DNA of 64,000 nucleotides, taken from positions 8,391,204-8,455,203 of the forward strand of contig NC_049997.1 of NCBI RefSeq assembly GCF_000003815.2, read 5' to 3'. Shown in pieces: positions 44,985 to 57,300 of the stretch (its first letter is position 1; every line of letters starts with the position of its first letter). Below the pieces are notes generated by a model that did no database searches, was not told the DNA's origin, and saw only the letters and a list, made by a program, of their open reading frames with translations. A program made the position numbers and the translations under genes. This DNA comes from Branchiostoma floridae (lineage: Eukaryota > Chordata > Leptocardii > Amphioxiformes > Branchiostomatidae).

Positions 44985-47430
44985 TGGGATGTGTCCGTGT
45001 GGGCCCGTAGATGTAGCAACACTGAGCAGCGATCTTATGTAGTAGTTTGACTTTATTGGGCCTTAGAAAAATATTGTGTTTTGGGTTACCCAGCTGGCCA
45101 TATAAAAATGCCGACCCTAATCGATTTATTACCTACCACTAGCACTGGCAAGGGACATACAATTTTGATCCGAGTGATAAAGATGTTGTAGCATAGTTTT
45201 TCAACATTTCCTTTCTCATTTATTTTGAAATGGAAAATTCTGTCTGTATAACGTATATCTGTTTAATCAGCAAATGATGTTACAAATACGATTGTTATGA
45301 TGCATTTTTGTTTTGCAATGTCAAACTTCATTAGTTGTATTACTTCGGTCGAATGAAAAAGATAGCATAAAACAGGACTCCCTATCTATGGACCCTATAG
45401 CTTTTTTCACAACTATTATTAGAAACAAAATATTTTTTCTTCGGCCTTGTTTTATTGCGTTGCAGCAGACTAATTTTAGAGAAAAGAAAAATGGCCACCT
45501 ACGCATAATACCGCTGCTATGATGTGATACGTTCGCTTTCCAAGACAATCTACCTTTCAAAAGCAATCTTCGGAACTTTATTCCTTTGGACCACGTACGC
45601 ACATGGTGTGAATGCATTATGCATGGTCTCAAAACGTGGAACTTAACGTATTATAAATGTTTAAAATCTTGTAGGGTCGGGAACGCTATATAATTTGACA
45701 GTCTGATATAACGTCTATTGCCCGAGTGTCCAATATGCATGTAAACCATAAGCTTTGGTTTCACATGATTCAATTAAGTTGAGAGATTTTTACGTCATAT
45801 GAATCTTAAAATAAATATTTCAGATTGTGCAGGTTTTTTGCACTGTGGTGGTTTGTTAGGACGGGTATGCTAAATAATCTAATGGTTTCATATAACGTCT
45901 AATGGCCAGAGGTCACAGGTTCCTTTTCTGACCTTAGTTGGTGAGGTAAACGGCAGTAGAAGAAGAGGGAATTGGCTCTGCCTTCCAATACTGCACCATA
46001 AACACAGTGGATAAAACCCAACTGCCACCTACATCTTACATGTAAGAAAGCTTATGGGGCTAATGTAGCCTCTACCAGGCTCCGTGGTTCGGTGGTCTAA
46101 TTGTCGAAATTGGACAAATAGAGTCAATGGTACGCTAGGGGAGTCAGCCGGCCGAGTAGGACCATTATCCAAACCACGAGGTAGAGGGTAGCCTGGTAGA
46201 GGCTAGGGCTAATGTACAGCGAATACCCAGGAATATACAAGAATTTTTATTTAGGTGACATTCCGGCTTATTCCACCTCTTGTGTGAAAATGTAGTAGGT
46301 CCATTTGGAATTCCCACCCGAATGTGGCACGGATTTTGTAAATTCTTCCTTCCGGCTGGTTTGCTCGATTTCTTTGTGTGGAGGGGAGGCGTCCAGTGAG
46401 CTCAAACAACAAATCAAAACAAATCAGACAGACAGATGATTTACCATCCAATTTTATTATCACCGTAAATTCTCCAAACAAATAGATGTTGTTATTCAAG
46501 ACGCATTGTTTTAAGATTCTCGTCCAAGATACATGTAAGAGGAAAATGGCGACTAACTTCACGGTCCTTGATTGCTTAATTCGAGTAATGTGATCGAAAC
46601 CCGAAAAGTTACCATTACAATTAGCCAAAACTCAATATCCAGGACCCCAAGCAATAGAGATATGTGATCATTGTTCAAAGCGATAAAGGCATGTGGGCAG
46701 AACGTTTGAAAACAGCGCTAAACGTAATGGATATCCATTATAGATTTCTAATCAATGCCTGCTATATTATGAAAACATTATTTGACCCTTGACCCTGTTA
46801 GATATCAAAGACATTATCTAAATTTTGAAAAAAAAATGAACTTGTAAATTTATTTTGGATTTTTTTAAAATCAATTTTGTGAGTTTTGTAAGCTGTTAAG
46901 TTGTCTGTCAACGTCATCACACTTTCCAGGCTTAAGACGATAGTATGTCTCACCTAGCCTGGTTACACATTTCCTCTTTTGAGACTTTACTATGTCAATA
47001 TTCAGTCCAAGTATATCATCTTAATTAGAAATATGGAGTGTGGTGTCGTGATATTTTTAAGACATTGAATATTCTAATCAACGCCATTTTAGTGATTATA
47101 TTTTCTGCCAGCACACATTTTACTGAAAAGGTTTCAGGGCCAACACAGGTCAGCATATTTTTTTTGCACTTTGCAAAGTATCATAATCTATATATAACAT
47201 ACCATGTATCCTGGGTGCTATGATTTCACCGTATACATAAGAATGTCTTTACTTGAATCTTCCATCACTAACTCTTGCTGCGGTTTCTACCTTTAGTGAA
47301 ACACCAATTCAAAAACACAATCACCACATTCAGTATGCTATCGTTGCAACGTTTCGTTAGCTAATGTTGCGTTATATTGCTACCATTGACAAGATCTTAA
47401 CGGTTGTGCAAGATGGTAGTCAGCCAGCAG
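44985..47430. other. Intergenic; one short inverted repeat element
   Basis: TAGCCTCTACCAGGCT near 46066-46081 is matched by AGCCTGGTAGAGGCTA near 46190-46205, bounding a 140-bp foldback segment. No genes recognised in the rest. The lipoxygenase 3' UTR should occupy some sequence just below 47438 on the minus strand. Confidence 0.4.
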
Positions 47431-47437
47431 AAGCACT

Positions 47438-50400
47438 CTAGATGTCGATGCTCATGGCGACGTTCTCGGGGTCCAGGTAGGTGTAGGCGAACTTTCCTTC
47501 CGCCTTCAGACCCTCGTTACGACCCTTGATCTCCTTGGAGAGGTTCTGGAGCTGTGTGTGGAACTTCTCATGGACCTCAGGATACACTTCCTTCATGGCC
47601 TCCACCTATGCGTGACACAAAATAATGTGTTTTATTCCTTATGTTGGTATTCAAGCAAAAAAAAGATGAGGTGATAAACTACGTTTTGGGAGAGGGCTAA
47701 TTGACCTTTAATGTTCGAACACTAAATCAACAAAATTTTACCACAATGTATTCTAATGAACTGTAAATTCTTCAACCATTATAATCGATATTTGAGCATT
47801 GTCCATCTAGATATGCTATGGCTATGAAAGACAATGTTGTCATATTGATAGATATTTTGTATGTGATGAAACTTGACTTACCCCGGTGATAGCTGTCTGG
47901 GACGGCATGGACAGCATGTAGGATAGGAGGACCTGAAGAGTGGTGAACTGTGGAGGAGGCAGGGCCTCCAGTACAGCGGACTCCAACATGTCGTTCGGTC
48001 CGTCAGGCATTGGGGACGACAGCTGGGCAGGCCTGAGGAATAGTTAGAAACATTGAGCATTATTACATCCCGTGTATTGGAATTCTGCGTTACCTAATTT
48101 TTCATCATCAATCATCGGCATGTTGTCAGATCTGCCTCAGTTACTGTCTGGTTGACGATGTCTCATGTGGCAACTCAAGCCCTATCAACCTCCTTTACCG
48201 GCCTCTCTGGGGGCATTGGCGTAAGTTGCAATGTTTGGGGTGGGTGGGGTGGTCGATTCGCAATTTTTAACCGGGAAATGAAAATATGCCGTGAGATCAC
48301 GAAGAGCCCCCCCCCCAAAAAAAAAACATCTTACGCCAATGCCCCCAGAGAGGCTGGTGAAGGAGGCTAAGCCCAGGGTAGTACTGAAAAGTCTGGAACA
48401 CTGAATGTTACAGAGAAATATTTGCGGTCAACTGGTAATGAGTTCCCGAGGAACGTGGCCACACCAGCAATAACCGAAAATTCTAGAGTTCTGGCTTGAA
48501 AATAGTGGACAACTTCTTACCTGTTGGGTATGAAGGAGTAGTAGTCATACTGCGGGAAGTTGATGGCGGAGTGCTGCGCGCTCACGTTGAAGATAATGTT
48601 GGTCAGGCAGTCGATGAGCAGCTTCTTGGTGGAAATCTCGCGAGGAAATCCGCGAAGTTGTCCGGGACCTTCGGTCATCTTGCAGAATTCCTGAAGGGCT
48701 ATAAGATAGTGGCTGTTTCAAAACAGAGTACTTGGTAATTCTGAAATTACTTTACCTATGCCAGTTCAGGTTAGAAGGCTGAAGTCGAAAGAAAATATCA
48801 TCATATTTAGAATAACGATATGTTTGCTAGCGAACCTTTGTCAGCTTGCACAGCTTGGTCATCAGCGTAGGCATGGTTGACCATCCCAGTCACGTACGTC
48901 TTGTAGACGTTCCACAGTTTGAAGCCGTCATCACGGTAGAAGTAGCCTTCCAGTCCATCAGTGCCGGCCTCATCAAAACCACGGCGTTTCAGCTCTTCAG
49001 GGAAACTTGATAAAAATGATAGGATACAGATTATCGAAAAGGTTTAAATTTGGCAACAAAAAGAAATTTACTAAGGTCGACTGTATGGCAACTGTCATGG
49101 ATACATAGAATGGTAAATATGTGTCCTAGTTTTTAAGTTACAATTCTTTAAGAGTGGCAGATTGAAGCTCAGTAACAAATTGCGAAACTTACGCCATGTC
49201 CATGAAGTTGTACTTGCGCCACTCATTGAGGAACATGACGAGCCCTCCCACGGTGGAAGTAGCGAACATCGGGTCGGTGATTGGGAAGATCCTGGAGACC
49301 AGGGAGTGGCGGGCCAGGTAGTTGATGCCGATGGTGTCCTTGAAGTGTGGCAGCAGCAGGCGGTGGATGGGGTGGTCTGGAGGCAGGTGGGTGTGCATGG
49401 CGACCACTAGCGGCTCCATACCGAGATGGGTGTAGCCCAGATGGTACAGGAACTGGTGCACGTTGTTGTCAGCAGATTGGACGTGCATCTTGGCGAACAT
49501 GTACTTGTTGGGATGAGTCTTAGCACTTTCAGGGGAGTACACTTCGTTTTTGCCTATAACACAGGATTTACCTCTTGAGACAATCCGAAAATTATTTCCA
49601 TTATGATAAGGAAAATCTTATGTAAGCCTGCTTAGAAATGGAAAATAAGTTACTTCTGCCCATATGCCTTACCCTTGTCCCTGGTCAGCTGGATGCCGAG
49701 CATGTTCAGACGAGACTTGCAACAGTCCAGCTCTTCCTTGTACATCAGCACGATCGGCGCGTAGAAGAATTTGCCCGGAGTAGCAGGAACGCCGAGCATG
49801 GGGGCGTAGTCCACGATGAAGAGCCTGTTCTCTTCCATGAGCTGCAGCGTGGTCTTGCCTTGTCCTTTCAGGCCGAGCATCTCTGCTGGAATCCGGCTCT
49901 GGTCCTTACACAAAGTCACCAGCATGGGGTCGATGCCTGATGTTGAATATTAATAGGATAAAGACAAATTATTGTGCTTTCTCCTGGTTAGGCTTTTATA
50001 TGAGACAAACCAGTCCTTTTTACCAACATGTACTGAAAAAAATAAAAATCATAATCGCATTTCGATGGACATTTAAGAGAATTCTCACCGTGCCTTAAAG
50101 TTGAACTCTTTGTCGTTTATTGAGAAACTTGTGTTAGCCCCCCCCCACCCCACCCTGTAATACCCTTTTAACTTTCTTATCGGGTTTACTGTAAAAAAAC
50201 GCGAAAGCATAGAAATGTTTTCTTTTGTTGCAATTACATATTTTTGTTAGTTATAGTGGCAAGTGAATATTGTCCACGAACCCTGGAGATACTGGCGGCA
50301 GAACTCCTCGTCTTTCTGCCATTCTTCAATCAGCTTCTCGTTGGCAGGAAGGTAGCCGCTGAAGTTGGCCTTCCACGGATCCCAAATACCCTTGACTTGG

Positions 50401-51342
50401 GCCAGGCGGACAAGGATCTGACCCTATTATGAAGAGGTAATAGAAAATGACCATGATATACTTAGTGCTATTCAAGTGCAATACACTTGATGTCATAGGC
50501 AAGGTGTTAATAATTTGCATTAAACGTCAAGGACAAGTGATTTTGCTTTTGTCATTGTACAATATATGCAATACATATCTTTGTTGTACGCATCCAAACA
50601 ACAGGAAGAAAAAACCTGTGAGGCGATGAACTCCATGAGACGCTGCATGAGCCGCCCAGCTTTGTAGGGAGTGAACATCTCCTGTGTCGGCATGGGAACA
50701 CAGGAGGCAGGATACTCCTCCAGAGGCACGTCGGGGTGAGTCCGCAGGCGTTTCATGTAGCTCAGCTCGTACTTCTGGCCTGTGAAATTAAACATATAGT
50801 GTTTCATACTTAAAGCCTACCCGTTTTTATCTGTCAATTATACCTTTCATAGCAGTACGTACTCAAAGCAGTGTCGTGACGCCTGTGTATTTGATAGGGA
50901 TGACAGAAAGTAGTTACCTAGTCATATTGATAACTAGCTAATTGTGTGTAGAGCAGGTTACGTTTCTTATGTCAACGCCTCTTCTGAAAATCTTATCTAG
51001 GACATCATGTATAAAATGCTGTATGTACCTGCATTTAAACATTGATCAAGAAAGTCTCTACCTGGGCCAGCGAATGACATGATAAGGTTGGTGAACTCGT
51101 TCCTGATGGCGTCCAGCTCGCTCTGAGCGACGGGAGCCAGGAACGGGATGGCGAGTGACGTAATGAGCTTCTCTCCCTCCGGTTCCTTGGGCTTGTCGTG
51201 CATCTTCAGGTACAGCCGGACGTTCAGCGTGCCTCCCCCCTGCACGTCCAGAGTCATCTTCTTCTCCTTGCCTGACGCCAGCTCGTCCAGGTTGACGTTG
51301 GCTGTACCCATGATGTCGTCCTGTCCGACTGTGTCCCGGTCC
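47438..51342 (-). CDS. Lipoxygenase catalytic-domain exons
   Basis: Exons 51062-51342 (second half of the C2 domain, then start of the catalytic part), 50616-50779, 50282-50423, 49673-49936, 49193-49553, 48836-49005, 48521-48698, 47882-48032, 47438-47605. The exon at 49193-49553 encodes NNVHQFLYHLGYTHLGMEPL, giving the first two iron His (HxxxxH), then DHPIHRLLLPHFKDTIGIN. The exon at 48521-48698 encodes SAQHSAINFPQYDYYSFIPN, with the third His and the Asn ligand position. The protein ends MSIDI, so the C-terminal Ile carboxylate ligand is kept. The enzyme should bind iron and be active. Regio- and stereospecificity cannot be read by eye. Confidence 0.92.
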
Positions 51343-54300
51343 CTGTAGACAATGGAGGTTGGCGGAGACATAATTATCAATTAAATAGATGGCGTAGATT
51401 GATGCCAGATGGCGTAAGCAGTGTTATTTCTTTGTATACAGGCTTTTGCAGTCTTCCGATTCCACCATACAGTCTGTACTCAAGTCGGATTCTTTCAGTC
51501 GTAACACTTATTTCAAAAACCTCTGGAGAGGCTTGTACATATGGAGTACAATTCTCTAATGTGTCTATGTTGTTACGTTGTGTGGCTTGTCGTGTGTAAG
51601 CATGTATGTAAGCACGTGGACCGATGGCGATGATGTGTGTCTTGTATTTTACTATGACCAGTTAACGCCTACAGTAAAGACTAAAGAAAGAAGATTACAT
51701 TAAATGGATAGATCGACATAACAGCTAGCTAGTTAGCGAGATTACAAACCATTTCAGATAGATCTTATAAGATCTGTGATATAACATAGAAAAAGTATAA
51801 TGTGCGTAGTCCAGTGGTTAGCGGACTTGTCTCTGGAACTAAATCATAGCTATAGACGCCGTGAGTTCGATTCCGGCTGTGTCGCTCACCCGACATGCAC
51901 GCTATTAGAAAGGGTTGCAGTCCTTATACCCCCCTCACATTAGGCGCGATTCGATCGGACGACGAGTCTGCGAGCTCTAATTTACGAGGAGGCATGACCC
52001 TGATGCCGACGAAGAAATGGCAGAGTTCCTCGTTGCCGTCAGGGTCATGCCTCCTCGTAATCTAGAGCTCGCAGACTCGTCGTCCGATCGAATCGCGCCT
52101 AATGTGAGGGGGGTATTAGGACGGAACATTAAGCAGTGGTCCACTGTTTATTGTACTTGTCGTAAAGAGGTATTTCCCAGTACAATGGACCTGTAAATAC
52201 TGTACATAGTGTCTGTCCTCTCTGTCATTGCCAGTGGAAGACTAGCTCTTCACTGAGCTAAAACTGGATCGAGATCACTTTCCTTTTCTTATAACATGGA
52301 ATGATTAACCAAACTGCAGGAAATTCCTTAATAAATACATTACTGTGATATGGTATATGGCCATATCTTATGACTAAAAGAACTTACATGACGGTGAAGA
52401 CGATGGTTCTGGAACGTGACGTCACAGACATGGCGAAACGCTCGTCCCAAACAGGATTCTGGTTGGAGTAGCAGACCTTGGTCGTGACAGGCTTCCCATC
52501 ATTCAGTGCGAGTACCACATACGGGTCCGCGTCGACTTAGAGAAACAAAAAACAGAATTATACGTCAAAAGAGAAATGACTACATGGTCATTATTGAAAA
52601 AGTGTGAACAACGCAAAAGAACAAATATATCTAAAATAAGAGTGCACAATATCTCCGTTTCTAGGTTTACATGGTGATACTTTTATAGTATGGTTCACGT
52701 TTACTTGTATTTCTATTTCATGTTTTTCCTACTTCTCTTTTTTTCTAACAATTCTCTTTTATCTTACTTACTTAACTTTTCTTTTATCCTTTCTTTTAAC
52801 TTAGTACTTTGATATACAATGGATTCCAATTATTTGTATTACGCCTTTTTGGATAATTCGGGTAATTGTATAGGATTGAAAAAATCCAAAACCATTTGCC
52901 ATTCATTCTATTGTCTAAAACATTGCAGAATTGAATAACCCACCATCTCAAACTTCTGTAATTCGAATTTAACATGAATATTCTAATGGCCTCGATTATT
53001 ACTGACATGCTTCGTTTTCATACTAATGCCTTTATACACTGTCAGGTAAGTAGTATTGAAACCATACTGTATATAGTGACGAAACTAAAGATCGACACTG
53101 CAAAGCACCTACTAGAGAGTAGACAGTAGCCAAAGAAGTTCTAAAAACGCATTCATCACCTAATACAACTATATTCAACCTAATTTAAGCAACCTGGTAC
53201 TTACACCAGCCGTCAGTCCTTGCCAGGTCAGCGGCACTCCCAACAACGACCTCTAGCGTCCCGACCTCGGAGTGGAAGAGCTGCTGGAGTCCGTTGATGC
53301 ACGCCATGTAGGCTCCCTTCTGGTTGTCTTGGATACGGGACACGGCAAACGACACGCTGACGTCAAAGGTGCACTCGAACTTCACTTCAGTCTCCTTCTC
53401 ACCAACTGTTGAAAGACAGCACTTGTTGTGATGTTGACGTAATGAATAATACTATTGTATCTACATCACAAAGCATGTTATTCAAATCAATAGTATTCAT
53501 TGCGTTAAAAAATTCATCAGTAGGTAACAATAAGAATGATTCATATTTCTGACCCTTCACTAGGAAATATTCTTAAAAACCAAATAGGAAAATAAAACAT
53601 CAAACGCTATGAACGGGGTCATAAACTGGGGTGGACCATATTATGTTGAGTTATGAAATGATCTTTTCGAAGTGTATCTGTTACCATGATGGTAACGAAC
53701 GTTAAAGTGCATGTTGCCGTGGTAACAGCTAGGATGTGTCAGCTGTCATGATAACAGTGACGTGTCTGCTGCCATGATAACAGACAGTGACGTGTCTGCT
53801 GTCATGGTAACAGTGACGTGTCTGCTGCCATGGTAACAGTGACGTGTCTGCTGTCATGGCAATAGTAATGTGTCCGCGGCCATGATAACAGTAACGTGTC
53901 TGTTGCCATTGCAACTATGACGTGCCTGCTGTCATGGCAACAGTAATCTGTCAGCTGCCATGGTAACAGTGACGTGTCTGCTGTCATAGCAACAGTAATG
54001 TGTCAGTGGCCATGGTAACAGTAACGTATCTGCTGTCATGGTAACAGCAACGTGTCTGCTGCCATGGTAACAGGGAGTGTCTGCTGTCATGGTAACAATG
54101 ATGTGTCAGCTGTCATGGTAACAGTGACGTTTCTGCTGCCATGGTAACAGTGACCAGCCTGTTGCTATGGCAATGAAGTCGTACCTGCAGTCATGGTTAT
54201 GGTGGTGTAGACGTTAGTCATGGTAACTGGTGGAGGAGGAGTCATGGACAGCAAACTGTAGATCTGTAGTCATGGGTAAAAATATAAAACATTTCACAGA

Positions 54301-57300
54301 TTATTTAATGTGAAACGGGCTAGACGTACTGAGTTTGCGCTATTAAAAAAGACCTTTAGTTACTTCTTTTTCATGTAAGGTACTTATTTGTTCTATGTCA
54401 ACACCTGCACATAATATTGTACATCTATGAGAATTGTAGTCCCCATTGTCGTTTAGTCCCTTTGCGAAGGGTCATGGTCTGCATAGACTGACTGACAGTA
54501 ATAGTTGTAGTAGTAGTAGAAGTAGTGGTAGTAATAGTAGTAGTAGTAGTAATTGTATTAGTAGTTGTTCTATAACTACTGTTCTATTAACGTTGGATAA
54601 AGCATGCCTGACCTCCACGTGGTTAACATCGTCTCTCCATTCCAGGCGCTCCTTGATGTGCGATCCAGTTTTAGACGTCACGAAACTCCTCACGCAGCCC
54701 ACTACGTCCTTCCCAGGAGCTTCAATCTTCATGCTTTCATAGATTTTCCAATACTCCAGACATGGCTTGTCATAAAACAGATGAAATGAAAGTAAATGGA
54801 ATGATCTAAGTATTTGTAGTCAGAAATGAGGCAGGGAATCTTGTACGTTTGAGACTAAGTACTTAATCAAAGTTCACACGTTTGAATATCAAAATGCATA
54901 CAGCACTTGACAAGCCACTACATGTATACAGTGACAAGCCACTACATGCCTTTATTTCCAGTTATCATATCATCCAAAACACGTCACTAAGAGGAATATA
55001 GTTAAGTTATGGGGCAGCTTTTGGTAACTCATATCGTTATGTTGCTTTTTCCCCACAAATACACAAATCGATGACAAGACTGGAAACATATTGCTCTCAA
55101 AAACGTAAAGTTAAGACATGTACCTTTCCAAACGGCTTGAAGACCTTCCACACCTCCTTGACTGGTGCGGTAACCCTGCCCCGGGCCACGGTGGAGTACG
55201 CGCCCTTGGGGAAGGCCGGTGGCCCCGATGGTGGTTCACTGGTACTCGGTGTCATGTCCTCCTCGTCATCTTCGTCCTCGAACATTTTCTGCGGTAGGAA
55301 TCAGTGCATGATATTTAGATTAATACATGAAGTATTTACATGTACATGTGCAATGCTACAACATTATGCGTTTATGAAGTCGGCATAAACTTTCCTGAAA
55401 AAGGGTAGTTCCAAGAAATGCAACATTTCCGAGAAAATACAAGATGTTCCCTCCCAGTAAATTGCCTTTTTGTCAAGCTACTCGTACACACAGTACTAAT
55501 ATCATTCGGCTCGCTCCTGAGGCGTCGCCAAAAAACTTAACTTATGCAAAATTTTTGCGTTAATGAATTTGTTTTGTGCCATGTGAAACTTTTCGGCAAT
55601 GCGCAATGATATTGTTTTTGACAAAACCGGTTTCTATTTGACCATTTTCTGTGATGCAATGTAGGAATTTGTGAGAAAGGTTACAACCAAATTAGCAAGG
55701 ATTCTACTGTAGATATTGATGAGCTCCAGCGGCGTTCGCTCGCTCTTAAAGTTCAAAGTAAACGGTTAGAAATGTCGCAGACGTTTTGAGAGTGGAGTAC
55801 GCTTCCTACCGTGAGGTTCGCGACTCGGTTAGAGATGGCGGGAACAAACCACTTGTCGAACGTTTCCGCGGATTCAGCCTTGCTCGGTAAGAAGGTGCAT
55901 TCGTACGCCACTCGGGTCTTGTTCGGGCTGACGGAGAACAGCTGGATCTGAAAAGGGAATGTACATTTCCATTAGCAAGTCCAAGGTTTGAACTACGTCT
56001 GTGCAATATGGCGCAATGGAGGTATGTATTATATCATAATATTTAACCTTCAATACAACATGGAAATATACTTGTAAAGTATCATGTCGTTTAGATATAT
56101 TTCCTAATCTATGGCGGTCATCTTATTGGGTATCGTTACCTCTAGGAATTTAGTGCGTCCACCGTTATGTAAATATTGCAGAGTAACAGGGTTTAACACA
56201 CAGCTGAGCAACAAGATCGAACGTATCCAGCGCAGAGCGGTACGTATCATCATGGGACGCGACTACACCAGCTATCGAGATGCGTGTACACAGCTTGGCC
56301 TTCCATCACTCCACTCCAGGCGTTCGAATCTGACACTTCGGTTTGCTCAATCACTCTTAGTCTCTGATCAATATCGCCACTTCCTACCATCCACAAGACA
56401 GAACATTAGTTGCCGACAAACCCGCTCTGCCAACAAACTGGACATTCCCAAGTGCAGAACTGAACGCTATAGGTCTAGTGCCATTCCGCACATGGTCCGT
56501 CTACTCAACTGTAATGCCCCCATGCCTTAATCCTGCCAATATTGTATGCCTCTAATTTTCGTTTTAGATATTCGCTGGTCGATATCATGTATTATATTCG
56601 TACCTAACTGATTTTACACGTACTTTTATCTTAATGATTTGCCTTGTTGGACATTAATCAAATGCGCGCCAGGTAAACCGTTTTCGAACTTGGCATTCCT
56701 TTCGACAACCGCTACACACCTACCAAAAATCACAAAGTTCCATCCACACAAACACCTAAATGGTGGAATAGGATACTGGATGCCCGGTCGGGCTGCTTTC
56801 GGGAGCGAAAAGTATGATAAAAGATACCAAACTACAGAAGACATAAAGAGAATAGTCGTGAGCGTTATTTTTGTATATTTCACTATTTGATTTGGGCCGA
56901 AAAGCTGAGTTTGTGTGGTTATCAGGGGATATAAAGTTGGGACTTTTGTTGTCCTAGCACATGGCCTCCTCATTGGGCTGTGGTGCTGTTTTGAGGTCAA
57001 GGGTCATTTGTTTTTTTTTAGTTTCCCAGAAGTCCGTGCCGTTAAGATTCATGGCGACATGTGTCTTTTTGGACAGCTGAGATGACGGACTAGCATATGA
57101 GGGTATGTTTGTGGGCCAGTAACGTCAGAAAGTTGAGTTATTAACAGTTGCTTTCTCCTATTTTTTTTGTATAGGAAACCATTGTTAAGAGGCAGTACAT
57201 TGAATGAGTGGCAGATTCCCTAAAGATGAGATGTGTGTGAAGCTTACCTTCTCCCTGTAGAACTTTGTTTTCAGCATGGCGCCGGTGTACTCAAACACCA

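Noticed and set aside
51800-51900. Functional tRNA gene
   Set aside because: Box A and B are present but no closed acceptor or anticodon stem can be drawn. A SINE or pseudogene is more likely.
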